Below are positions 21,266 through 31,963 of a DNA stretch of 64,000 bases, in pieces. Position 1 is the stretch's first letter. The number at the start of each line of letters is the position of its first letter. The translations under genes and the position numbers were made by a program. The notes under the pieces were generated by a model. That model ran no database searches. It saw nothing but the letters and a program-made list of their open reading frames with translations, and was not told the origin of the DNA. Source of the DNA: Climacium dendroides (lineage: Eukaryota; Streptophyta; Bryopsida; Hypnales; Climaciaceae); assembly GCA_950106755.1 (NCBI GenBank), contig OX467086.1, forward strand, positions 14,030,001-14,094,000, read 5' to 3'.

Positions 21266-24200
21266 ATGCCTCGCCCTCAGGCCCCTGCGCGGAAGAGGAA
21301 CGCGAGTCAACGGCGTGAAGAGGACTCCAGCGAACATGAAGTAACGCCGCCGCCAAGGCCAATGCGCATGCGCGGGGAGCATGAGCGCCGCTCCAAGGCC
21401 AGAGGAGACCCTTGGCTTGCGGCGTCAGCGGGGAAGGGACGAGACCGGGACAGCAATCCTCCACCGAAGAGGAAGAGGAGGAACTCAGAGAGCAGTCTTG
21501 GAGGTAAGTTTGGAAGAAGAAATAATTTAAGTATAGAACCAGTGGTATTCAAGGTTTTTGGGGAGGCGCGCGTTGGTACGGACGTCAAGTGCAACGCACA
21601 CCCTGTTTCTTATGACGTCGACTCTATCATGTTAAACGTCATAGACGTTTAATGTGACGTTCGCATAAATTGTGTGACGTTCATGTCTTCGTCACGGAGG
21701 ACATGTTCTTTGAGTTGAACTCTATACAAAGAAAAGTGATTGTTTGTTCCTTAGTCAAAGAGTAATCATATTGAATTCTGGAGTGAACAATCAGGGCGTA
21801 CGGGAGTCAGCCCCTTGCAAAGGTGACAGACCCTAAACTACGGCGTCTTTCCAGTTTCTGTCAAGAGAAAGTTCCTGTAATGTTCAAAACAACGTCCAGG
21901 CGTGTCTACATCGACGTTAGATTCAACGTCGTGAACAACAGAAGAACATGTAGAGAACTTTGAAGCCACAAATAGCGTATGTGGATCTCTTTTACGAGGG
22001 TCCAGTTGCGGGAATGATTTGTTTGTACTGACGTAGCCCCATTTTCTTTCCAAGCTGATAGTGCATTTGACCTTTTACAGTAAGGGCTACAACACAGGGT
22101 CTGATGAACTAGCTTCGGATGCTGATACTGAAGAGATGATCAAGCAACTGATCCCCAAACAGGCTCGCGAAAAAGGCTTAAGCACTGTAATGAAGAAACC
22201 TGTGGAAATAGACCAACAGGGGGAACCATTCGGACCTATGAGGGTTCCTTTCTCCAATGACATCAAGAAATATGCGAGAGACCTTGACCCCAGGTTTGGA
22301 TGGGAGGGTCAGCTCAAGAAAGACAGACGATGCTTATTTAGGCGCCTATATATAGGTTTGTATTCAGTCCTTTTCTATGAAATGAAGAGGACTATAGACC
22401 TTGTAGTTCACTGTTGCATGTAGTTCAGAAGACTGTAAATGTTGTAAAAGGTAGCTCATTGGCCATGAGGCGGGGCAGTGGATGTCACCTGTAATGTCCA
22501 CAACGACGTCGAATACAATGTCACGACCACTAGTAGAAAATCAGTGACCAAATCAACAAATAGTCCACAATTTTCTGTTAACTTGGGTACTGTATTGTCC
22601 ATTTTTACAAATTTTTGTTGATTTTGCCCAAATTAACAAAATGGTCACATTATTTTTGTTGATTTGGATAGTGCAACTAAAATCAACAAAATTTTGTTAA
22701 ATCTTTTAGAATCTTTTTGGAATCTTTTTGGAATCTTTTGGAATAATTTGGAATCTTTTAGAATCTCCTGGAATCTCTTGGAATCTCTTGAAATCTTTAA
22801 TTGTACAATGTAGATTTTTTTTAAAACTAAACATTAACAATTCGGTATTTCTTAAAGTTAGCATACTTCAGGGCCGGTTTTGACTTAATAAATGACCTTT
22901 TTTCAAGAAACTTTAAACTAATAAAAGTTGGAAAATCAAGCCAACTTTCACCTCCAACAATCTGTTTGAGATTTAGATCCTCCAATCAAAAGTTATGGAC
23001 AAAAATCAGAGAGGGGTTTTAAAAATGTAAAAAAAATGATTCATTTTCACCCCTCTCTGATTTTTGTCCATAACTTTTGATTGGAGGATCGAAATCTCAA
23101 ACGGATTGTTGGAGGTGAAAGTTGGCTTGATTTTCCAACTTTTATTAGTTCAAAGTTTCTTGAAAAAAGGTCATTTACTAAGTCAAAACCATCCCTGAAG
23201 TACGCTGACTTTAAAAAACAATGGGAAAAAAATGAAAAACTAAACAAATAAGATTTTATATACACTTTAAACATGTATATGTATAAGTGGTGCATTGGTT
23301 TGAGTCTTGGGCCTCAACCATGAGGTTCAAGGTTCAAACCTTGATGGCAACGTTTGCCACGTGAATTGCCAACGTGGCATTTGGACTGTCCATGTGGCAT
23401 TCAAGTAGTTTGTGTGGCATGCCACGTGGATAGTTGGGGGGTGCCTATGTGGCATTGCCACATGTCACTTTTATTCATTTTTTTTCAAAAAAAAATAATT
23501 AAAAAAAATAATGTGACCAAATTAACAAAAAAATTAACACTTTTATGTTCTAAAACAACACTTTTTTGTTAGAAATTCAACACTTTTTTGTTCTTAAACA
23601 ACACATTTTTGTTCAAAAATCAACACTTTTCTGTTCAAAAGTGCCCAAATCAACACGTCCAAATTAACAAAAAAAATCAACAATTTTCTGTTGATTTTTG
23701 TTAATTTGGTCACTGTATTTTTCTACTAGTGGACTGACGTCAGTGTAGGATCCTCTATAGTGAGGGGTGGTCCCTATGGTCGTCCACACTACAAGGATGT
23801 GCAGTGTGTATCCCCTAGTGTTTTCTGGAGACATAGGGGTGTCTATGTAAATTCTTTTGTTATTCTTTGGCACATCAATGTCGTACACAATGCAGAGGTA
23901 GCTATACTAAGTTCTCTGGCTTGTAGATTGGCGTATAGAGGGAGAGTCCGAGCGAGTGTCGAAGAAGTGAATGCAGCCGTTCATCACAAAAGCGCTCATT
24001 CATGTTCGTTGGAAGCTCAATCGATTGATTGATGGCGGAAAATCCAAGCCGATCGGAATGGATGATGATGTGTGGGAGGCATTGAAGGAGGCTTGTGCTA
24101 CCGATGCTTCCCAAGAGAAGTCAGCCCATATGTCTGCCATTTCTAAGGGGAAGACATCCAGCACAACACAGCATAAGGCCGTAGAGAGAGAAGTCATCTC

Positions 24201-25650
24201 AAGGCTGGTAAGTATGTAGTAACTAACGTCCACCTACTTGCCCATGTCAACACCACTTTCATCACACATGTTGCATTTGTTTTTTCCAAAAAATGTCAGA
24301 AATGATGGTAGATGTGGAGGACTCGGCCTTCTTCTTCGCACGTGGAAGGACCTTTGTGGAGTGGCATTGAAGCATATAATCATTGCATCTGAACTCTAAG
24401 TGCATATTCTTCTTCCCCTTGTCGGGTAGCATTCAAGCATGTAATCGTTGCATGTGGACTCTAAGTACATATTCTTATTGTTCTTCTTCCCCTTGTACAG
24501 TGCCATTGAAGCATGTAACCTTTGCATGTGAACTCTAAGTGCATATTCTTCTTCCCCTTGTAGGCTTTGTTGCGGAACAGAGCACCGTTTGAAGTAGAGG
24601 TGGACGCAGAAGTGGAAAAGGAGTTGCAGCGTCTGGAAGAAGAGAAGCGCAGAGGTCAAAGTCCCCATGGCAAAGAGCTGCAAGAGATGCGCAGTCGGAT
24701 GGATGAGCTTGAGAGCAGTGTAAGTCGCCTTACTGTTATTGAGACGGTTCCTTAGCTGGCCAAAGCGATGTCAAAGACGATGTTCTTGTTGACGTTAACT
24801 CTGACAAGCAGACTGTTGAAGACGATGTTGTTCACGACGTTGTAGCTAATGCTGAGGAGGAGCAGGTAGAAGGCGCCGGTGAAGTTGCGATCCCTAAAAC
24901 TGTTGAAGGTCAGCAAGGAGTGGAAGATGTGTACGCCATAGTCAAAGACTCCGGGGCGCAGGCAACATCTGAGAGGAGAGAAAACACGATGGAGACCTCC
25001 ACGGAGCAACAGGTGATGCGACGTCTCTCTTTCCATTTTAAGTGCCAAGTGATTGACGTAAAGCACTCCCTTTGTTAGGCTAGTGACGTTATTTCCATGA
25101 ATTGCCTTGTATGAGGATGGTGTCATAGCGTAGTAGCGGATGCCTTGCAATGCTTCAATTTTTTTTTACAAGTGCGTGTCAAATTGGACATCGAAGTGAA
25201 CGTCACTAGTGGCAAACGCTGATACACTCTAGGGCTCAGCTTGTTCTTTTCAAAGTGAGTACATCAGAATAGTATGTAAGCAGAAGTCAAAGTTTTCTTT
25301 CAGTCCCCCATTCCATTGAATGCGCAGGTATGTTTTACAATAACTATGTGCATCTTACAGGAAAGCAAGTGCCTCAATGGTGCTCAGGTAAGGCTAGGAA
25401 GTGTAGGTGATTAGAGGATGTCAAAAGTGAATAATAATTGTGTGATGGTGTTGCAGGAAGACATTGAAGTCCTTGGTGAGTCCTCAAGCCGGCCTCGGCG
25501 TGCTGTGAGGACCACGCAAGCTGCGAAGGGCACGAAGGCTACACCGAAGGCAGCAATTCCCAAAGCGGTGGGTCTTCCTAAACCTACCCAACCCACTAAA
25601 AAGGTTAGGAAGGTTGCATTCCATTCACCCATACTTTCATTTGTTTCTAT
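21266..25650 (+). CDS. TNPA-like CACTA accessory transposase gene, multi-exon
   Basis: The gene starts MPRPQAPARKRNASQRREED (exon 21266-21503, donor GAG|GTAAGTT). It continues with exons near 22078-22360 (acidic start SDELASDADTEEM, then NDIKKYARDLDPRFGWEG), 23950-24207, 24567-24720 and several small exons up to about 25.6 kb. The 24.0-24.2 kb exon reads RWKLNRLID...MDDDVWEALKEACA...SAHMSAISKGKTSSTTQHKA, which resembles the plant Ptta/En-Spm (Transposase_24, TNPA-like) family. The next exon is a Glu/Arg-rich coiled coil. TNPA-type proteins bind subterminal repeats and help bring element ends together. A nested CACTA element lies in the intron between the second and third of these exons. Exon joins and the 3' end are approximate, and I did not verify an uninterrupted frame. 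Confidence 0.5.
22850..23219. repeat. Giant near-perfect inverted repeat, arms about 168 bp
   Basis: The left arm (about 22850-23017) and right arm (about 23049-23219) are nearly exact complements around a loop of about 31 bp. Examples are TCAAGCCAACTTTCACCTCC at 22937 against its complement near 23112, and AAATCAGAGAGGGG against CCCCTCTCTGATTT. Transcription through it would give a long stable hairpin of a kind that can be processed into small RNAs. Few mismatches separate the arms, so the inversion is young or maintained. Confidence 0.92.
23288..23340 (+). other. tRNA-like A-box/B-box segment, possible SINE head
   Basis: TGGTGCATTGG at 23288-23298 resembles a pol III A box, and GGTTCAAACC at 23331-23340 resembles a B box, at a spacing typical of tRNA genes. 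Between them TTGGGCCTCAACCATGAGG forms an anticodon-arm-like segment. No complete cloverleaf with a paired acceptor stem is evident, so a tRNA-derived SINE fragment or a decayed tRNA is likelier than a functional tRNA. Confidence 0.35.
24363..24566 (+). repeat. Intronic triplication containing the 3' splice-site region
   Basis: Three diverged units of about 65-75 bp each contain TTGAAGCATGTAAT-like sequence, GCATGTGAACTCTAAGT and CATATTCTTCTTCCCCTTGT. Only the last copy ends in the usable acceptor CTTGTAG before the coiled-coil exon; the others end in CTTGTCG and CTTGTACAG. Confidence 0.7.
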
Positions 25651-26559
25651 ATGCAACTTAAAAGAGTAATGCAAGTGTAGCATTCCTTGACATTTGTTGT
25701 GGCTGTATAAGAGTCCCAGAAATAAACATGCACGAGTAGGTACTGCTAGTTTGACTTAATGTGGTACGATGCAGGCTACTGTTGTCAAGAAATCGGATGC
25801 ACCTCGAAAGAAGTGAGTCCTTGTTTGCCACAACGTGTCCAACTGAACGTCGCATATGATGGTCAAGCATGTTATTCAGAACATTGAGTAGAACGCACCA
25901 TATTTTCAGCGAAAGTGCTGTAGTTAATGTTGTTGTGGATTTCTTCATAGTACTAGACTATGGGCATGTGCATAGCTATTTTGTACAGAAGTTGGCAAGT
26001 GGCCTTATAATCCCAATGCCATTGAAAATACAGGCTTCTATGCTTGGACATCTCTTACAAAGACACATAATTCATCTTCTAATGGCATATCTCAATCTTC
26101 CATTCACTCATGTATATGGGCTGTAGAGGACATCGTCTTTGATGTTGAGGTTTATGATTCACGTTGTTCATTTCGTTCGAGAAAACATCCTTCCTCTCGC
26201 ATTGTATGTCTTCTGTAATGCTCAAGAAAACACTGCAGATGTCATTGTGCGTGTCGAACGGAACACTGAGCGCAAAGCAATGCATACCCTAGTATACGGG
26301 TTGCTCTACTTAATGTCACAATAGACGTGTATGTGGACGATGTCTGCGATTTCAGCAAAGAATAAATTCCACAATATTGTCCACCCAGGTCGTTTCCTAA
26401 AGCACATTCTCGTTGACTCTGATGTCATTTAAAACATCCTCCTGTCAAATGTGACGTCCCAGAGAACATCACACAGAACACCGGCATGTATCGCAGAAGA
26501 GTGCCACGTAGGCTGCGTGCACCGGAAATTATTTTCCACGTCGGATATTTAGGGGTCCA

Positions 26560-26863
26560 CGTCATTGGACATGTCACAACGTCGGTGGATGAAAAAGTTG
26601 TCCAACGTGTCCCTGCCCATCGTTAAAAATCCTACGTGGATGCCAAAACCCCTCCACATGGCACTCTCAGAAACTCTTGGGTGGCCCTGTTGTTTTTGAT
26701 GTCACAAAAAATTTAAGCACGTTTTAGCACATAACATGGCCCGTTTTTGGCCCGTTTTTTTAAACGGATTTTTTTAGACGTCACTACAGGCATCGTCCTT
26801 GTTTAATTAAACATCACGGCACGTTTTTTCCGTTGTTAAAAAAAACACTGATTTCTTATAGTG
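26560..26863. repeat. Right terminus and subterminal repeats of the CACTA element
   Basis: Motifs CACGTC, ACGTCGG, GACGTCAC and GTCACAA recur in this stretch, mirroring the left end, and it closes with TTTCTTATAGTG. The 3 bp that follow, GAA, match the 3 bp before the left terminus. Confidence 0.7.
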
Positions 26864-26866
26864 GAA

Positions 26867-28112
26867 GCACAATGGAAATGTGTCGAGAGTAAGGAATGAG
26901 CCCTGTCATAAAGAGATACAAAATAACATGGACCCCTAGTTGTAACGGGGACTTTCTCGAGTTTGTATGGTCATCTGTTGATTCATTTTTGGATATCCTA
27001 ATGGTACTTCCAAGATACAATATTGCAAAGGGAAAAGGAACTGCGAATACCGAGTATATTTACTTACCGAATGATGCAATCTCTCTTGGCCAATGCTACA
27101 CCTTGGTGGCTCTTCCTCAGGGACACTTACAATATGCTCACTTTTTGAAATGAGATCTATATTGAAGTCGTCTACATGCATTATAGCACTTTGAATTTGT
27201 TCACGTAGCTGGGACTCAGTCAATGATACAACCTTCTTACTTCTATTTCTTGACCTCTGCAACTCTTTCCTAGAAGAAAAAAATGTTCTTCCTCTCTTCC
27301 TCCTTTTCCTAGAACCATGCCGAATTCCATCGCTTGTGATATCTGGTGTAAGCATATGACTAACACTACATACATACGACCATTGTATGTAGTGATAATT
27401 ATCAATGGGAAATAGGGTAGTGTAGTTGGATCAAACCATCCCTGCGTTCAGGATTTAGGGTAACCAATCATATTATTGGGACTACTTTCGTTCTCAAAGC
27501 GTCAAAACTATTCAAATTCAAATTCCTCTAATCAATTCATGATTTCACCGTACTCAACATTAGAACCCTAATAATTGTTTTTGGAAGTACTTCACGATTT
27601 TCTAATTTGATTTATGAAATCCAACATCATACAAGTACCCTCTTTTACAGGCTTGTGTCCATAATTCAGTTATTAGAATATTGGTTACTGTTGGTAATTG
27701 AAGCTAAATCTGCATAGTCTACTCTATTCGATTTGATGAACTAATGGTCCAATTTTTATAATGTTCGAAACTCGCGTACAAAGAAGATCTACATATTTTC
27801 ATGTTGTTATTGTGCCACAATCTAACTATTAAGCTTAATAAAGTTCAATTCATTTGGCGTTTGTGTTACTTTCATTCAATGGACAGTTGAGCGCATTTCC
27901 TTAATTCCAAGCGCAACCGTCTGTATCAGTAACTCTTTAAAGTATATTATATACGGGTCGCTATTATATTAATGAATATTAATTGTAGATGCTAACGTTG
28001 CAAATCCTAGATTGTCAAATCCATTTTTAATCTCATTCATATGGCCATGCAGTATGCTTAGGAAGGGTGCTCAGTTCAAACGTACTTGATCGTTGAAATA
28101 GTTTAGGTCATA
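26867..28112. other. Spacer with one unrecognised minus-strand ORF (26936-27355)
   Basis: Before the CACTA insertion this sequence lay directly upstream of the ParB-methyltransferase ATG, so it may hold that gene's original promoter. The minus-strand frame 26936-27355 (139 codons) has a basic run (SRKRRKRGR) resembling a nuclear localisation signal and a Gln/Glu-rich helix, but no domain I recognise. The remainder (27.4-28.1 kb) is AT-rich without visible features. Confidence 0.3.
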
Positions 28113-31100
28113 TTGTTCTTGTCAATAGTGGGATTCGATTTTGGGAACATGGCCTCCCTTCAAGCGGATGGCCATGAGGTTCCTCTCTTTCTCCCTCTTG
28201 GAGATCATGATTTTATTGTGGTTTCTGCTCACCTTCTTCATGTACGTTTTGGATTTGTCATGTCTAGTATCTATGTTGAAGAGGAGGCATTCTCTGAGTC
28301 CGGAACTTTAAGAGAGTCAATCCATATGCAGAGAATGGTAGTTGATGACAATCATTTCTGGCATCTTCGGGAAGGGCGCTATCGAGCTTACAGTTTACCA
28401 TTTGTTATGAGGGTAGACTCCACTGAGATCTTACATTGGCATTCCGAACATTCTACAGTGGACATGCCTCCTTCCCATCGTGACAACCGAAACACTTCTG
28501 AAAGTGAGCATGTCACAAATATTGTCACTCCTTTTCCTTTATTCACTGTAAAGCAAGAACCCAATGACCTTGTTATAGATCTGTCAAGTAAGTCCGAAGG
28601 AGAGTCTCCAAACCAGCCAATACTTCCTAGTACACTCTCTGACGATGCCCTCAATACATTGTCTACGACAAAGCTAATGCCTTCTAATAGTCCTGCTTTG
28701 TCCACGTACTCGCGTCCACCAACATATCCCAGTTGTGCATCCGCAATTAGTATTGTGGGTTGCCTACGTAAGCTAGCGTCTATACGTGGTTCTCGAAATG
28801 AAGTAGCATCATTAGACTATGATGCACTTATCCATCACAAGGTTCAGTACCTTCCTGCTAATTTTGATGGAGATGTAGTTTTTGAGTTGCCTTCTCTTTC
28901 GATGCCGACTTCATCATCTGTTGCTGGGAAGTTACAAGGCATGGATAAACGTTATGATGGACACGCTTGGTGTAGGACAATGACATCTAACATCAACAAT
29001 CACGATGGCTTGAAGTTTAGAAAATCTTGGTGTGCAGGTCATCTTATTTGTAAGAATTCGGAATGCAACTACTTGAAGCGTTCTTCTCAGTCAAACGAGA
29101 CTGAGTGGTGTGGTTTCACTCCTGGACCATTTCGTATTGGTGCCATTCCTCCAAAGGATTCTACCCTCCTTTGTAAGATATGCAAATGTCCGCCTCATTG
29201 CATCAATGTCTATGATGCTCGAATCTATTACGTTGTTGGTGATTTTGCAAGCATGACAAGAGCTTGCATTCATTTGGGGAATCATGTGCATCCGGTCGCT
29301 TCCGGAACATGTAGAGAGTCTTTAGGTGTTGTATCCGAACTCATTGCTGGCGAGGTTTCCAAAACCCCTAGTGCCACTAACTCTGCCATTGCTCTAGCAG
29401 CTAGCAAGCAATTTCTTGATAGCCACTTAATACACAACGGTGAAGGTCCAAAGCAGATGTTGCAAGGGAATTCGTTAGATGATGTAATGGACAAGTTCCA
29501 GATACTAAGTTCTCCTAATATCCGAAATGTTATTTCGTCTTTCCGTTCAAGTGGAAAAAGTGGGATAATAGATAGTATCATGAATATGAAAAGGAATTTG
29601 AGGTTTGAGTACATCCATGATAGTGTGTTTCCTGGTCAAGGCAAAGAGAAGGTTTACTTGTTTAAGATGCTTGTAGAAGGGCCAGGGAGTGGTGTGGACC
29701 TTGTCAAATGGATGCAACCGGGTGGAGATCTGGAGAACGCATGGCTCATGTTTGACCATGTCAAGCGGGTTAAAGACTGGACAACCATGGCTTGCCATGT
29801 TTACGATACAGGATGCCGGAAAGTGATGACAATAGCAGTGTGTGATATGCAATCTGAGGACACTGAGGTTCAATGCATCATGTGGAGATCTTTGAACGGA
29901 GTCATGAGACGCAATGGCATTGAGAATCCGAATTTTAAAGGCTTTATGGCTGATAGCGCACAAGCGAATTGGAATGCCGTTCGAATTGTCTATAGATCTG
30001 GAGATCCCAAAACAAAGATGGTGAACTGAGAGCAGACATGTCTTTTACATTGGAGTACCTCTTTGCATCGCCATACACAGAAACTCATCAAGCCGGACTT
30101 GCAACACCAACATACTCAACTTTGTAAGCAATACAAAGACTCCAAAACTATGGACGAAGCTGAGACGCGTTACCTAGCGATACGATCTTGGTGGCTTTCA
30201 TTTGGAGCAGCCTCGGAAGATGCTATGAGGGAACTCGAGTTGTGGCTTGCATTTTGGCACTTTCGATATCGTCAGTGGGGTGGGTTCATGCAAATGGTAA
30301 TTTTCCTACCTTCTCTTTCTTATTTTGCAATCTTTTAAATCCACTTTTATTTTACTAAAACAAAGCTTGGAGCAAATATTGCTACCTTCTTTGAAAATAT
30401 TGATCACTCCAGAGTATCGGGGATTCTCCCCTCGGCGCCGAGAGGAGCCTTGCCCGTATAGTAGAGAGATCAAAGTTTAAGTATTTCATTGTAACTCAGA
30501 ACTCTGATGATACATAATTTTGGATTTGATTTGTCCTTGATATTGTTATTTCAGGAATTAAATGTTGAGGAGATGGCAGACATGCCATCATGCAACTTAT
30601 CCAAAACAGTCCATAATAGGTGGTTGCAGCAATTGGGTAATCGGGGTAATGATTTGTTTGCCGCAACTTCTGATGACTGTATTCGAGCTTTCATGCAAAT
30701 GACCAATTATCGAGCTTTTCTGAAAGGCAACATATCAAGGTCAGGGCCATCTAAAGAGGAGTTAAAGTTATGAGGCGCTAGACGTAGCGGGGATCCTAAG
30801 AAGATTGCGGAAGCGCTGAACGACCTTCCTGGAGGGGTTGGTGTTGCATCACGTATTCCCCATTTGGAAGGCGAAGAAGTATTTGGTAGCAGTAAGCGAA
30901 AGCTTGACCTCCCCATTGGGTTAGATGGTGACTCTCATCATCCAGACAAGGTCAACTTCTCTCAGCCTCGAGTACAAACACGATCAACATGTTCACCCAT
31001 GGTTGCTTCTAATGAAGCAGACACGTTGGTTGATTCTACGCATGTACCACATGTGACATTTGCAATGGAAACTGACTGTGATACTTTACAGTGGCATATC

Positions 31101-31959
31101 GCAAGAATCTCACACAAGTCCAGTTGCAAATGTCACGCGCAACAACGGAATTCAAACATCCGTTGTGTTGCCAAAATTGCAAAGGGATCTAGAGGTACTC
31201 CAACTCCGACCTACCGTGGTAGAAAAAAACAGTACAGCGGAAACAAAGAGATCATGACTGACTTCTGATTTTGCCCAAATGATATTGAACGATGTGTCCG
31301 AGGCTCCAAACGAGTTTGGGTAATTGATTGGCCCCAAGTTCCGGATGTGTGGCCTGTACTAACAGGCACAAATTTGACCCGCCAAAAAACATTGTTGTTG
31401 CAAGAGGGCAGAGGCTGGTTTCTAGCTACAACAACGACCATCTATGTCTCCTCGACGTTTATTCACCATGTCCAATGTATTCCAGGCCATCTACTATGAT
31501 CATCCTAGTCCCTTGCATGCTGACACATATCCAACTACTCGAAGGAGCAAAGCTATTCGCCGTATTGCAAATGCTCCTACAACAGAGCACCGCAATAAAT
31601 GGGAGAGTGCTGGTAATGTCAAGGGAACAATTCTAGGAGTAACCTTGCTCCCCTTCCCTGGACTTGGAGCCATAATCTCCCTTCAATCCGGACTTGAACC
31701 TCGGCAAAAGCTTTATCGCATTACACTTGGCATGTATCCAGAGTGCACTTGTCCTGATTTTGTCGACATGGCCATTTCAGTAATTGGTGGACGCCAGCAA
31801 TACGTGCATTGCAAACATCTTTATTACTTACTTTGCTACTTTAGCAAAATGAATCCGGCAGAGGATAAGTTTATACATTCTCCAAGCTTCAGCTTCAATG
31901 AAGTGAAGCTCCTTCTCACAAAGGCCAACATCATCAAAGTTTCAAGGGACAGTCTTTAA
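28113..31959 (+). pseudogene. MULE-type transposase gene with zinc finger and SWIM domain, decayed
   Basis: The 638-codon first frame (28113-30029) has a Ser/Pro-rich N-terminus and a WRKY/GCM-like zinc finger (KFRKSWCAGHLICKNSECNY, then CKICKCPPHC). A DDE-like core follows with D-containing segments DTGCRKVMTIAVCDM and GFMADSAQANWNAV. After an in-frame TGA (30027-30029) the same frame goes on through QTCLLHWSTSLHRH to WGGFMQM. An intron (about 30298-30554) follows, then ELNVEEMADMP, supplying a Glu near the expected catalytic position. A second TGA (about 30771) precedes a low-complexity part. A SWIM finger ends the gene (CTCPDF...YVHCKHLYYLL, 31444-31959). Zinc finger, DDE core and SWIM in that order fit plant Mutator-like elements. 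Both TGAs can be read as former CGA Arg codons. Terminal inverted repeats were not found. Confidence 0.65.
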
Positions 31960-31963
31960 CATG

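Larger units (their letters stand above)
22528..23731. mobile_element. Nested 1.2-kb non-autonomous CACTA element (TSD GAC)
   Basis: The left end CACTAGTAGAAAATCAGTG pairs with the right end CACTG...TTTCTACTAGTG, and GAC is duplicated at 22525-22527 and 23732-23734. The end-proximal sequence repeats an AAATCAACA/TGTTGATTT motif many times on both sides (22548-22700, 23560-23710), as expected of subterminal binding sites. There is no coding capacity. Inside are a long hairpin (22850-23219) and a tRNA-like segment (23288-23340). Its termini resemble the MITE at 6689-6838 more than those of its host element, so it was probably mobilised by a different transposase. Confidence 0.88.
13519..26863 (+). 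mobile_element. 13.3-kb CACTA (CMC/En-Spm) transposon, TSD GAA
   Basis: The left end reads CACTATAAGAAA and the right end TTTCTTATAGTG, an inverted pair, with the 3-bp duplication GAA at 13516-13518 and 26864-26866. Both ends are followed inward by dense ACGTC/GACGT repeats typical of CACTA subterminal regions. Inside are a nested family L element (16486-19903), exons captured from an aldo/keto reductase gene (20166-20825), a TNPA-like gene (21266-25650) and a nested 1.2-kb CACTA element (22528-23731). I could not find a TNP2-type transposase (Transposase_21), so the copy is probably non-autonomous unless that gene has decayed beyond recognition. The element sits just upstream of the ParB-methyltransferase gene and may have separated it from its promoter. 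Confidence 0.88.

Noticed and set aside
23288..23340. Functional tRNA gene
   Set aside because: The box-like motifs are imperfect and no paired acceptor stem is evident.
30063..30338. Separate small gene
   Set aside because: It is the continuation of the MULE transposase after a single TGA; the main frame resumes directly (QTCLLHWSTSLHRH).
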